Shown: piece by piece, positions 1-7,829 of the stretch | Layout: the number at the start of each line of letters is the position of its first letter | Position numbering within the stretch: the first letter of the stretch is position 1 | Program-made: the position numbers and the translations under genes | Notes under the pieces: generated by a model | Told to the model about the DNA's origin: nothing | Seen by the model: the letters and a program-made list of their open reading frames with translations, nothing else | Databases searched by the model: none | NCBI RefSeq assembly: GCF_019042215.1 | Contig: NZ_JAHQCS010000131.1 | Coordinates: 1 to 64,000 of the forward strand | From: Evansella tamaricis | Lineage (GTDB): Bacteria > Bacillota > Bacilli > Bacillales > Salisediminibacteriaceae | DNA length: 64,000 bases | Reading direction: 5' to 3'

Positions 1-115
1 GACACTGCGAAGAATGAGCAGATGTCGCACTTGTGCCAGTGGTGAAAGGGAGTGAATTTCGCAAAAATCAACATTGAACGATAACAGAGCCATTTTTAAA
101 AAAACAATATAAACC

Positions 116-1384
116 TTAAATGGTAAAGGCTTTTACAATAGTCATTAAATAGTAAACGATACTAAACGCAAATAATATGGCAGCAATTATTAATAGTAAA
201 TTTAATTCAAGAAGTAAGGCACCGATAAAAAGGAGTAAACATAGTAATTGGAACCAAAGTTTACGTTCTGCGACCGTTTCATTAATCATTTCAGATAGGG
301 AAGGGGTTTCTCCTTTTCCAACTTCCTTTCCGTATCGAAAGGTCCACCATAGAAATGGAATGATTTTAGAGAGATAGGCCAAGATTGATAAGCTCACAAA
401 ACCCAGTACATAAAACAAAGTAATAGCACCAATAAATTTCATATTTAGTAGTAGTGATGGTTGAATAACTGCTAATAGAAATGTGATAATTGACGCTCCA
501 GTTAATCCATAAACAAGCCCAACAAAGAAAGTAATTCCCTTTCCAGGATTCTTTTTAAATCGCTTCCTCTGAATCTCTTTTATTTGCAAAATAAATAGCA
601 CTAAACTAAGGGATAAAAGAAAGAAACTTAAATATGATAGCTGTAGAGCTTTTTCAAAAAATGCTGCAATAGCACTGACCCAAATTGCCCCATGTAAGAA
701 ACGAATGATCCATACTTGCCATTTTTCGGAATGGCCGTGAGCCAAATAAAACATAGGAAGCATTTTGAAGCTATACCCGACAATTAAGAACAAAAACCAA
801 CCAATTAACCCTGACCAAAGGTGCATTAAAAAGATAGGTTGGTGAAAGGAGATAATGGAAAACCGGAAATTTAGGATCATCAGAAGTCCCGTAAGGACGG
901 TTAACCCAAGATAAAGCAATGCATTTCTAGTGGCCGAGATAACTGAGTTGTTTAATTTTGATAAAGATATCGTTTTTAATACATTATAAATAAATGAAAG
1001 TGTACCTATAATTGTTAAACTACCAAATATAATCATTGGTATTAATTGAAAACCAGTAAGTGAAATGTATAGACCAATCACACCGACAGAATAAAAGGCA
1101 TAATGGAGAAACCCTAATCGATTACTATAAATAGGCCTTTGGGTAACAACAGCAATTAATTGATAGATTGCCCCCATCGCTAGCATCGAAGCCCATCCGA
1201 GTATAAACAAGTGGGCAAGTGAAAGGCCGGAAGGAAGCCGAATTAATTCGAGAGAGAATGCGGTTGGATTTATTGCCAATGCAATTGCAAAGATTAATAA
1301 AGAAAAAAAGCTTGTTATGATAAAGGAAAAGGGAAGGATAAAGGAATCATTTTGTTCTGATGGTTGTTGGAAATTTAGTTGCAT
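116..1384 (-). CDS. Multi-pass membrane protein, COX1/NnrS-like
   Basis: The 422-residue protein is almost entirely hydrophobic, with about 12 predicted membrane segments. Histidines lie inside or beside segments (SLAHLFILGWA near residue 57, FLHYAF, FLMHLWSG), which suggests heme or metal binding as in proteins loosely annotated as cytochrome oxidase subunit I-like or NnrS-like. The start is ATG with an AAGGAG site. It begins 14 bp after the stop of the DUF2249 gene, so the two form an operon that is probably under the upstream FNR-type box. By inference it has a role in anaerobic or nitrogen-oxide metabolism. The exact family is uncertain. Confidence 0.7.
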   Translation of the reverse strand: MQLNFQQPSEQNDSFILPFSFIITSFFSLLIFAIALAINPTAFSLELIRLPSGLSLAHLFILGWASMLAMGAIYQLIAVVTQRPIYSNRLGFLHYAFYSVGVIGLYISLTGFQLIPMIIFGSLTIIGTLSFIYNVLKTISLSKLNNSVISATRNALLYLGLTVLTGLLMILNFRFSIISFHQPIFLMHLWSGLIGWFLFLIVGYSFKMLPMFYLAHGHSEKWQVWIIRFLHGAIWVSAIAAFFEKALQLSYLSFFLLSLSLVLFILQIKEIQRKRFKKNPGKGITFFVGLVYGLTGASIITFLLAVIQPSLLLNMKFIGAITLFYVLGFVSLSILAYLSKIIPFLWWTFRYGKEVGKGETPSLSEMINETVAERKLWFQLLCLLLFIGALLLELNLLLIIAAILFAFSIVYYLMTIVKAFTI

Positions 1385-1398
1385 GATTGGTCCTCTCC

Positions 1399-1920
1399 TT
1401 AGTATTTTGTTAGATGTACTTTTGCAGTGTTATCTTCTTGTTCTTCTATTTCATAACTAATATGGAGATCCTTCAATTCTTCTAATAAAAATACTGGTAC
1501 CCGGTCGTTATGAATAATTAATGTTTCTCCAGGTTGAAGGAGTTCCAGTCGTTTCATTGTACGTACCATCGGTTGTGGAGGTTGTAAACCTCGATTATCT
1601 AAGAAGTATGAAGTAAGTTCTTCCTCCTTCAGTAGAGATGGTGTAACATCTCTTCTTTCTTTTTTCTTTTGGAATAACGAAAAGAATCCATTTTCCTTTT
1701 TAGTAAATGTTGTATTATAATGATTTGTATCTATTTTTTCTACCTCATTTTCATAACCTTTTGCTTTCATAATGGTCAAAAGAGGTGTTGGTTTAATAGT
1801 CGAATGGAGAATGAGCTTTTCTTCCTTCTTCAACGTTTTTACAGTACCCATAATTTTCTTGAATGGGTCCCGTTTGTTAGATAAGTCTTCCCGTACATCA
1901 AGTATCACTTTGTTAAACAT
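1399..1920 (-). CDS. Tandem DUF2249 (TusA-like) protein
   Basis: A 173-residue soluble protein built of two DUF2249 units, roughly residues 1-75 (DVRED...DPFKKIMGTV) and 105-173 (LDNRGLQPPQPMVRTM), joined by a basic linker. DUF2249 has a TusA-like fold and is often found with hemerythrin and denitrification genes; its biochemical role is not settled. ATG at 1920 is chosen because a GAGGGGG site precedes it; an in-frame GTG at 1935 lies upstream of that site. It is co-transcribed with the COX1-like gene. A damaged single-domain paralogue lies at 2941-3173. Confidence 0.8.
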   Translation of the reverse strand: MFNKVILDVREDLSNKRDPFKKIMGTVKTLKKEEKLILHSTIKPTPLLTIMKAKGYENEVEKIDTNHYNTTFTKKENGFFSLFQKKKERRDVTPSLLKEEELTSYFLDNRGLQPPQPMVRTMKRLELLQPGETLIIHNDRVPVFLLEELKDLHISYEIEEQEDNTAKVHLTKY

Positions 1921-1952
1921 CGTTATCCCCCTCACAAATGATCTATAGTATA

Positions 1953-1995
1953 AATGTAGTTGTTATCGAAGAAAAGTGAAGTGATACAAATCACT
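1953..1995 (-). promoter_or_regulatory. FNR-type promoter of the DUF2249 operon
   Basis: The palindrome AGTGA-N6-TCACT at 1980-1995 differs from the FNR consensus TGTGA-N6-TCACA only at the two symmetric outer bases. Its centre (1987.5) is 41.5 bp from a predicted start at 1946, with a -10 of TACATT (minus strand, 1958-1953). The geometry fits a class II activated promoter. Factor identity is inferred. Confidence 0.6.
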
Positions 1996-2107
1996 ACATG
2001 AACTGTTGATAAAATATAGACACATTTTTAGTATAGATCGGAGTTATTTAAAGAAATTATTGATATCCATAAAATGTTCATAACTCTATCCAAATAAATA
2101 AAAATAA

Positions 2108-2157
2108 TGTGATTTTTTTCACATTTTGAACAAGGGAATCTATGTAAACTATACCTA
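2108..2157 (+). promoter_or_regulatory. FNR box and promoter of a small RNA
   Basis: TGTGATTTTTTTCACA at 2108-2123 matches the Bacillus FNR consensus perfectly. A -10-like TAAACT at 2145-2150 puts transcription start near 2157, exactly 41.5 bp from the box centre. No open reading frame follows before the terminator at 2372-2407. Confidence 0.65.
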
Positions 2158-2407
2158 TAGTCGTTAGAAGGTATTAAGATAGAAGGTCGCCAAAAATTCT
2201 AGATTAAAAACTTCTACCAGCGATTTATAGTTTTACTTCCTTTAAATAAGAACCCAACGTAGTAAGACATGACTGGTTCCCCCAAAACCAGCATGTTGCC
2301 AAATGCTAGCGTTACAAACCCAAATGAAATGCATGGATTTTCGTTCATTATGACCCCCAATCATATGAACGAAAAAAACTACTAAAGAATCTTTAGTAGT
2401 TTTTTTT
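2157..2407 (+). ncRNA. Putative FNR-dependent C-rich-loop small RNA
   Basis: About 250 nt without coding potential lie between a perfect FNR box and a strong intrinsic terminator. Two hairpins carry the same seven-base loop CCCCCAA: 2273-2291 (6-bp stem CTGGTT/AACCAG) and 2342-2371 (11-bp stem with one bulged T). Exposed C-runs are the hallmark of Gram-positive regulatory RNAs such as RoxS/RsaE and FsrA, which pair with Shine-Dalgarno sequences. The loop context UUCCCCC is complementary to the GGGGGA-type sites of the two neighbouring DUF2249 genes. Function and start are inferred from sequence only. Confidence 0.6.
2372..2407. terminator. Bidirectional intrinsic terminator
   Basis: A 10-bp stem ACTACTAAAG/CTTTAGTAGT with loop AAT is flanked by an A-run on the left and a T-run on the right. 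It can end the small RNA on the plus strand and the gene at 2416-2820 on the minus strand. Confidence 0.85.
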
Positions 2408-2415
2408 GCATTCTT

Positions 2416-2820
2416 TTAGAGATAGACTATGGCTACGTGTATCAAAACAAAGAAAACAAATAGGAATGCAGTGTATTGGTGAGCTCGTCTCCTTCTGCCA
2501 GTGGCCTTTTGATTACGGTATAAGCCAGTGATTATAAGTATTAGGAACATTCCCCCGGCAATTATTCCTGAAGCAAATTGCATGCTAAAATAATCTGAGC
2601 GCTGTTGATACACGAAAAAAACGTGCAATAGTAGGAAGCAGGTTGCCACAACTGCCACTGGTCGATGGGACTTCATCCATTTTCTTGCAACAGTAGCAAG
2701 TTTTTTCCTAATATTTCTGTTTTTAGAGTTTCTAATCCATAGAAAAATAAAATACATACTAAAGTTCAGTAATATGGCAATAACAATTAAATATCCAAAA
2801 AGAGTAACAAGGGGGAACAA
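2416..2820 (-). CDS. Small four-TM membrane protein, possibly heme-binding
   Basis: A 134-residue protein with four predicted membrane helices and a basic loop after the first (RNSKNRNIRKK). Histidines sit at the ends of two helices (LLLHVFFVY and VLIHVAIVYL) and in the loops before them (SHRPVAV, RRAHQYT), a spacing reminiscent of di-heme cytochrome b or ferric-reductase-like proteins. The start is probably TTG, with GGAGG 11 nt upstream. No FNR box was seen directly upstream, but it sits inside the anaerobic island. The function is unknown. Confidence 0.6.
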   Translation of the reverse strand: MFPLVTLFGYLIVIAILLNFSMYFIFLWIRNSKNRNIRKKLATVARKWMKSHRPVAVVATCFLLLHVFFVYQQRSDYFSMQFASGIIAGGMFLILIITGLYRNQKATGRRRRAHQYTAFLFVFFVLIHVAIVYL

Positions 2821-2940
2821 CTTCTAATTCACCTCCTGGTTATGAAATAGACTATATCTAACGCCAAGAATAGTAATAATTTAGGCTCTGTTAAAGGAGA
2901 GTACTGAATAATCACTGCGTTGACAATGGAATTTCAAGAA

Positions 2941-3173
2941 TTACTCTTCCTCTAATATAAAGGTAGTGATATAGTGATTATTTTTCTCTTCTTGAATTTC
3001 ATACTCAAATCCCTTTGACTTCATTACTTTTAAAAGGGGTTCTGGTATGAAAGGAGTATGTAATACTAGTTTTCCATTTAGGGTTAAATCATGTATGGCA
3101 TTCATAATTTTTTCAAAAGGATCATTCCTTGTTGCATTATCTTCCCGGACATCTAGTTCAATATAATATCCAC
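2941..3173 (-). pseudogene. DUF2249 gene with a broken start
   Basis: An open minus-strand frame encodes a single DUF2249 domain (ELDVREDNATRNDPF, then NGKLVLHTPF) and aligns along its length with the first domain of the protein at 1399-1920. The frame has no ATG, GTG or TTG before the upstream stop. A GTG at 3173-3171, well spaced behind an AGGGGG site, is one base out of frame and reaches TAG after six codons. A one-base deletion just after the start, or use of a rare ATT start, would explain this. It ends at TAA 2943-2941. Confidence 0.65.
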
Positions 3174-3217
3174 GTTTGTTTCCCCCTGATTGATAATAAT
3201 TTTAACTTCTCCTATTT

Positions 3218-3260
3218 ATAGTAGGGAAAGTTACTATATTTCTCAGTGATGGAGGTCACG
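3218..3260 (-). promoter_or_regulatory. Degenerate FNR-type promoter of the broken DUF2249 gene
   Basis: AGTGA-TGGAGG-TCACG at 3245-3260 is a weak FNR-like palindrome. A -10-like TACTAT (minus strand, 3223-3218) lies at the spacing seen for the other boxes, giving a start near 3211. The evidence is the repeated geometry rather than the strength of the match. Confidence 0.4.
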
Positions 3261-3281
3261 ATGGTGAAACTCCTTCAAAAT

Positions 3282-3331
3282 TGTGATTTATTTCACATGA
3301 TTATCTTTTGGGATTTGATACATTATGTATA
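3282..3331 (+). promoter_or_regulatory. FNR box and promoter
   Basis: TGTGATTTATTTCACA at 3282-3297 is a perfect FNR consensus. A -10-like TACATT at 3319-3324 gives a start near 3331, 41.5 bp from the box centre. It precedes the gene at 3363. Confidence 0.7.
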
Positions 3332-3362
3332 GAAAGAGATTGTTATGGAATGGAGGAGGACC

Positions 3363-3698
3363 ATGGTTCAATGTGAAATACATCATGTTGGAGGGGATGA
3401 TCTCATTGTTGTCAGTGGTGGAACAAAACCCCATATTGGTGCTGTTGTCATCGCCACGTGGAGTGATGATCATGCGCAAGTTTTTAGTCATGGACTACCA
3501 CATCATAAAGAGGAAGATTTATTTAAAGAGTTAGCTAGTGTATGGTGTACAACTTTCCAGAAAAATGTGGTGGTCTCTGGTGGAATACATGTGGACAATG
3601 CTACGAAGGAAGATATTAAACATCTAGTGGACAAGACTTGGGAAAGTTTTTTCCACTTAATGGCTGATCAGAAATCAATTCAGGAGATTTCATCTTAA
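3363..3698 (+). CDS. Small protein resembling LpdD-type prenylated-flavin chaperone
   Basis: A 111-residue soluble protein. ATG at 3363 is chosen because GGAGG at 3352-3356 precedes it by 6 nt; an in-frame ATG at 3345 has no such site. The sequence (GGDDLIVVSGGTKPHIGAV, then HGLPHHKEEDLF and VSGGIHVDNATKEDI) recalls small bacterial proteins assigned to the LpdD-like prenylated-flavin chaperone domain, which assist UbiD-type decarboxylases. That assignment is from memory and tentative. No UbiD or UbiX gene is in the window. It is under a perfect FNR box, so probably expressed without oxygen. Confidence 0.6.
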   Translation: MVQCEIHHVGGDDLIVVSGGTKPHIGAVVIATWSDDHAQVFSHGLPHHKEEDLFKELASVWCTTFQKNVVVSGGIHVDNATKEDIKHLVDKTWESFFHLMADQKSIQEISS

Positions 3699-3709
3699 TT
3701 GTAAAGTAA

Positions 3710-3757
3710 GGGTATTTATGGAAGCTCCGATTGAGCTGAATGAATACTCTTTTTTTG
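3710..3757 (+). terminator. Intrinsic terminator
   Basis: A long stem (GGGTATTT with GAATACTC) encloses an inner AGCTC/GAGCT hairpin and is followed by seven to eight T. Confidence 0.8.
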
Positions 3758-3861
3758 AGATAAGTATCATTAATTTGATAAGTTGTAGTAATTTATCATC
3801 TGCACCGTTGTTTGGTACAATAGAGATGTATTGAATGGAACGAAAGGAATGGAGGACTCCA

Positions 3862-4161
3862 ATGAAAATAGATATTAGTGATAAAGCAATTAAGTGGTTT
3901 CAGGATGAACTAGACGTGAAACCTGGTGATGGTGTTCAATTTTTCGTTCGCTATGGAGGTTGTGGTAATATTCAAACAGGCTTTTCTTTAGGGGTAGTGA
4001 AAAAGGATCCAGAAGACCCAGTTGTAACCGTAACAGAAAAAGATATCCACTTTTATATTGAAACAAAGGATGAATGGTACTTTAATGGGAAAGACTTTTC
4101 TGTGGATTATGATAGTACTATAGATGAAATTCAATTTACCCATGATATTCAGGAAGACTGA
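3862..4161 (+). CDS. HesB/IscA-like protein (YneR family)
   Basis: A 99-residue protein starting MKIDISDKAIKWFQ, with the core VRYGGCGN and a long acidic tail. It matches the HesB-like YneR/YqkB family of Bacillus, relatives of A-type iron-sulfur carriers that lack the C-terminal cysteine pair. Only one cysteine is present, so cluster delivery is doubtful. ATG at 3862 has GGAGG 6 nt upstream; the longer frame from 3835 starts before this site. It is a single gene between terminators. Confidence 0.8.
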   Translation: MKIDISDKAIKWFQDELDVKPGDGVQFFVRYGGCGNIQTGFSLGVVKKDPEDPVVTVTEKDIHFYIETKDEWYFNGKDFSVDYDSTIDEIQFTHDIQED

Positions 4162-4210
4162 CTGCTGAATCAAGCTTACTATAGGATTAAATGATATGTA
4201 GAAAAATGAT

Positions 4211-4255
4211 AGAGGCACTTGGAGGAAATGTTTTCTCCAAGTGCCTCTTTATTTT
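4211..4255 (+). terminator. Strong intrinsic terminator
   Basis: A perfect 14-bp stem AGAGGCACTTGGAG/CTCCAAGTGCCTCT (4211-4224 and 4235-4248) is followed by a T-rich run. Confidence 0.9.
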
Positions 4256-4346
4256 GTTCACAAAATTGTGCGGGACCAGGTCCCGCACAAAAAATTCGGG
4301 GACCTGGTCCCCGGATTTTTTGTGTATAAAGTGACATTTTTGTGAA
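4256..4346. repeat. Nested palindromic element (GGGACC core)
   Basis: Two adjacent palindromes share the core GGGACC-N-GGTCCC. One is perfect over 25 bp at 4266-4290 (centre A4278); the other is CGGGGACC-T-GGTCCCCG at 4297-4313. An outer inverted repeat, GTTCACAAAA with TTTTTGTGAAC, encloses both. It lies between the terminator of the HesB-like gene and the FNR promoter. Similar GGGACC palindromes occur scattered in Bacillaceae genomes, so this is probably a REP-like or stem-loop repeat; its role is unknown. Confidence 0.75.
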
Positions 4347-4427
4347 CGGGCATCGTTGTCTAATAACCTCTCCGTCGTTGGTACATCAACAATAAGATAC
4401 TCTTTTTTGTCCAGCTAAAATCTGTGG

Positions 4428-4500
4428 TGTGATGAAATTCACAGGGGTGGTGTGAGAATTTGCACAGTGGTATGTCACATTGGTTCTTACAATGATAACT
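4428..4500 (+). promoter_or_regulatory. Tandem FNR boxes of the reductase operon
   Basis: Box 1 is TGTGATGAAATTCACA at 4428-4443 (perfect). Box 2 is TGTGAGAATTTGCACA at 4451-4466 (one mismatch). TACAAT at 4488-4493 is a good -10 and gives a start at 4500, 41.5 bp from box 2 and 64.5 bp from box 1. This also shows that an in-frame start at 4480 would lie upstream of the transcript, which supports ATG 4552. Confidence 0.8.
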
Positions 4501-4551
4501 ACAAGTAAAGAACAAGAATGGTCACCTGGAGAGGTCAAAGGAGGTACAAAA

Positions 4552-5688
4552 ATGAAGGCAATAGAGAAATCATTTAATTCCAAGGCGAGTATGAACTCGT
4601 TTTTCGTAGTAATCTTTTTATTTTTTACCATGTGGATCGGCACAGGACAATTTACAAAGGTAGATTGGATGTTATTTGGATACATGGTTGCTTCATTTAT
4701 ATTTTTTATTGGAATGACAGTCCGCCTAACTTCATGGGTGATGCGCCCGGCAACACATGAAATGATTAAAAGATCAATTCAAAATATGAAAGCTAAGAAA
4801 CGTCAGAAAAGAAATGTAAAGGCAATTATCAAAACGTTGATAGACAATATTATTCTTCAAAAATACATCTTTAAACGTGGAATTTACAGAGGAATTCAGC
4901 ACTGGCTTATTGCCTGGGGATGTATCGGATCACTAGCTATTACCTTTGGTTTAACCTTTGGATGGATGCATTTTAAGTTAGTGGATGCAACGACATACCA
5001 AGTGGTTGTATTCGGAGTCCCAACGCTTAAAATGCATCCAGATGGGCTACTAGCAGGGTTAATTTTTGAAGGATTAAACATTACGGCAACTATGCTTCTC
5101 ATCGGTGTAATCATGGCGATCGTCCGACGTATCAAAAATCATGATACCCAAGTTACCCAACGAGCAGAATTTGATTTAGTACCACTATATATTTTATTAG
5201 CAATGACAGGAACAGGCTTGTTATTAACTGTCTCTTACAAATTATTAGGTGGTTGGATGCATCCTCAGTTCCAACTACTCCATCAAGTTACAACTGTTTT
5301 ATTCCTAGTTTACTTCCCATTTGGTAAACTATTCCACTTACCAATTCGTCCAATGGCAGTTGCTGTACCAATGAATTATCAAGAGGAACCTGGTATTGAT
5401 ACGAAAGAGTGTGTTGGCTGTGGAGAGCTTTACTCCAGCGATGACCAAATCACGGATGTACAAACGATTTTAGGGAAACAAATGTTTGATTTTAAAACGA
5501 ATGACGGTCATCAACTTTCCGATTATTGTCCAGCTTGCAGGCGAAAAATTCGCGTGATGAGCCAACTAAATATGAAAACTCCATTCGGTACTTCAGCTGA
5601 ACCAGTACAGACGAATAATGGCATTCACATACCAGGGTTTGGACGGGAGCGTGCGGAGACATTCTATGATGCTAAGGGGGAAAAATAA
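4552..5688 (+). CDS. Membrane cytochrome b-type subunit with C-terminal CxxC pairs
   Basis: A 378-residue protein with about six membrane helices. Histidines near helices (GIQHWLIAW, LLHQVTTVL, GKLFHLPIRP) suggest a NarI/DmsC-like quinol-oxidising, heme b-binding role. The last 90 or so residues are soluble and carry two cysteine pairs (CVGCGEL and CPACRRK), probably a zinc- or iron-binding domain facing the partner subunits. ATG 4552 follows an AAAGGAGG site. It is the first gene of the operon; its TAA is followed directly by the ATG of the molybdoenzyme. I infer electron delivery from menaquinol to the molybdoenzyme. Confidence 0.75.
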   Translation: MKAIEKSFNSKASMNSFFVVIFLFFTMWIGTGQFTKVDWMLFGYMVASFIFFIGMTVRLTSWVMRPATHEMIKRSIQNMKAKKRQKRNVKAIIKTLIDNIILQKYIFKRGIYRGIQHWLIAWGCIGSLAITFGLTFGWMHFKLVDATTYQVVVFGVPTLKMHPDGLLAGLIFEGLNITATMLLIGVIMAIVRRIKNHDTQVTQRAEFDLVPLYILLAMTGTGLLLTVSYKLLGGWMHPQFQLLHQVTTVLFLVYFPFGKLFHLPIRPMAVAVPMNYQEEPGIDTKECVGCGELYSSDDQITDVQTILGKQMFDFKTNDGHQLSDYCPACRRKIRVMSQLNMKTPFGTSAEPVQTNNGIHIPGFGRERAETFYDAKGEK

Positions 5689-7812
5689 ATGACACAATTT
5701 GTTGTTAAGCCAGGTGTTAAGAATCTTCAACATGACGGTGAAAAATTAATTACGACGCATTGCTGCTATTGTGGTATGCAGTGTGGGATGCATATTCGAG
5801 TAAATGAAAAGACAGGAAAAGTGGTGGGAGTTGAACCGCGCTATGATTGGCCAGTAACTTTAGGAAAATTATGTCCTAAAGGAGTTACGGCATATCAGAC
5901 TGTAGACCATCCGGAGAGAATTACGAAACCATTGATTAAAAAGAATGGGAAATTTGTTGAAAGTAGTTGGACAGAAGCACTAGATCTCATTGAGAAAAAT
6001 TTCAAGGAACTTCAAGCGAAGCATGGGAAAGACGCTCTCTCGGTATTTGGAGGAGTATCTATGACAAACGAAAAATGTTATCTCGTTGGAAAATACGCCC
6101 GGGTTGCACTAGGTACAAGATATGTGGATTATAATGGTCGCTTTTGCATGTCATCCGCTGCTGGTGGCTTTATGAAAACATTAGGGATAGATCGTGGATC
6201 AACACTACCATGGCCAGAACTTGAGCATACAGACTGTTTCTTTATGGCAGGATCAAACACAGCAGAATGTCATCCAACCACCATCCAGTGGTTATGGAAA
6301 GCAAGAGACAAAGGGGCAAAAATGATCGTAGCTGATCCGAGGGAAACACCGACAGCCAGAATAGCAGATGTTCACTTAGACTTAAAGGCAGGAACGGATT
6401 CGGCATTAGCCAATGGCTTAATGCACTTAATTGTAAAAGAAGGATATGTAGATGAAGAGTATGTAAATGAACGATGCAATAACTATGAAGAATTAAAAAC
6501 ATCTGTTGAGAAATTCACTCCTGAATATACGTCGAAAATTACTGGAGTTTCAGTAGGAAAACTTGTGAAAGCCGCGCATATCTTTGGCCGATCTCCAAGA
6601 TCGGTAGTGATGTTTGCAAGGGGAGTAGAGCAGCAATCAAAAGGTGTTGATAATGTTTGCTTATATACTTCTATGGCTTTACTTCGGGGACAGATTGGGA
6701 AGTTCGCTTCTGGCGTTGCGACATTTACTGGGCAAGGGAATGGGCAAGGCGGTCGTGAGCATGGACAGAAAGCAGATGCCTTACCAGGTTATCGTAAGAT
6801 CGATAATCCAGACCATGTAAATTATGTATCTGGTGTTTGGGGAATTGACCCCGCAGAAATGCCTAAAGCAGGGGTCTCCGCTTATGAAATGTTTGATGAA
6901 ATTCAAAAGGGCAACATCCGGGCCATGCATGTTATTTGTAGTAACCCAGCTGTTTCGGCACCTAATAATCATTATATTTGGGATGGCTTTAAAAAGCTTG
7001 ATTTCATGGTAGTTAGTGACTTTTTCCTGTCTGAAACGGCTGAATTCGCAGATGTAGTGTTACCTGCAACGACATGGGCAGAAGATGAAGGAACAACGAC
7101 TAATTTAGAAGGTCGTGTGATTCGAATACGGAAAGTTAAGGATCCGATTGGAGATTCAAAAACAGATTGGGAAATTATGAAACTAATTGCAGAGCGAATG
7201 GGAAAAGGAAGCTATTTCAACTATGACAATGTCCCTCAGATATTCGAGGAATTCCGAATAGCCTCCAAAGGAGGAAAAGCAGATTACTCCGGAATGACAT
7301 ACGAAAGAATTGAAAACGAGGATGGCCTATTCTGGCCATGTCCATCTGAGGATCATCCTGGGACACCAACCATGTTCCAAGAGACATTTGGAACTCCAGA
7401 TGGAAAAGCAAATTTAGCGGCAGTGGATTGGCAGGAACCTAATGAAAACCCATCAGATGCCTATCCTCACATCCTTACTACAGGTCGTGTTGTTTTTCAT
7501 TATTTGTCTGGAACACAAACAAGAAGAACCGATTTTTTAATGGAACAATGTCCTGAACCATACGCAGAAATGCACCCACATCTTGCATCAAAATATGCTT
7601 TGCAAGATGGTGATACTGTCTTTCTTGAAACAAAACGTGGCTCTATGTCTGTAAAAGCGCGTATTACAAAGGCCATTCGTGAGGACCATGTGTTTATCCC
7701 ATATCACTGGGGAAAAGAGCTGTCTGTTAATAAGCTGACGAATCCAGCCTTAGATCCAACATCTAGGATGCCAGAATTTAAAGTGTGTGCCGTAAAGCTT
7801 AAAAAGGCATAA
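5689..7812 (+). CDS. Molybdopterin oxidoreductase, NasC/NarB-like nitrate reductase
   Basis: A 707-residue catalytic subunit of the DMSO-reductase family. Residues 25-62 form the N-terminal [4Fe-4S] site (C25, C28, C32, C62, ending LCPKG). Cys153 in NGRFCMSSA is the expected molybdenum ligand, as in assimilatory NasC/NarB and periplasmic NapA enzymes. The molydopterin-binding domains follow, and the C-terminal dinucleotide domain contains HILTTGRVVFHYLSGTQT. Length matches B. subtilis NasC (about 710). No Tat or Sec signal is visible, so it is cytoplasmic. The FNR promoter and NarK neighbour make nitrate the likely substrate and respiration or redox balance the likely purpose. Other oxyanions cannot be excluded. 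Confidence 0.85.
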   Translation: MTQFVVKPGVKNLQHDGEKLITTHCCYCGMQCGMHIRVNEKTGKVVGVEPRYDWPVTLGKLCPKGVTAYQTVDHPERITKPLIKKNGKFVESSWTEALDLIEKNFKELQAKHGKDALSVFGGVSMTNEKCYLVGKYARVALGTRYVDYNGRFCMSSAAGGFMKTLGIDRGSTLPWPELEHTDCFFMAGSNTAECHPTTIQWLWKARDKGAKMIVADPRETPTARIADVHLDLKAGTDSALANGLMHLIVKEGYVDEEYVNERCNNYEELKTSVEKFTPEYTSKITGVSVGKLVKAAHIFGRSPRSVVMFARGVEQQSKGVDNVCLYTSMALLRGQIGKFASGVATFTGQGNGQGGREHGQKADALPGYRKIDNPDHVNYVSGVWGIDPAEMPKAGVSAYEMFDEIQKGNIRAMHVICSNPAVSAPNNHYIWDGFKKLDFMVVSDFFLSETAEFADVVLPATTWAEDEGTTTNLEGRVIRIRKVKDPIGDSKTDWEIMKLIAERMGKGSYFNYDNVPQIFEEFRIASKGGKADYSGMTYERIENEDGLFWPCPSEDHPGTPTMFQETFGTPDGKANLAAVDWQEPNENPSDAYPHILTTGRVVFHYLSGTQTRRTDFLMEQCPEPYAEMHPHLASKYALQDGDTVFLETKRGSMSVKARITKAIREDHVFIPYHWGKELSVNKLTNPALDPTSRMPEFKVCAVKLKKA

Positions 7813-7829
7813 CTCAAGGAGGAACGAAC

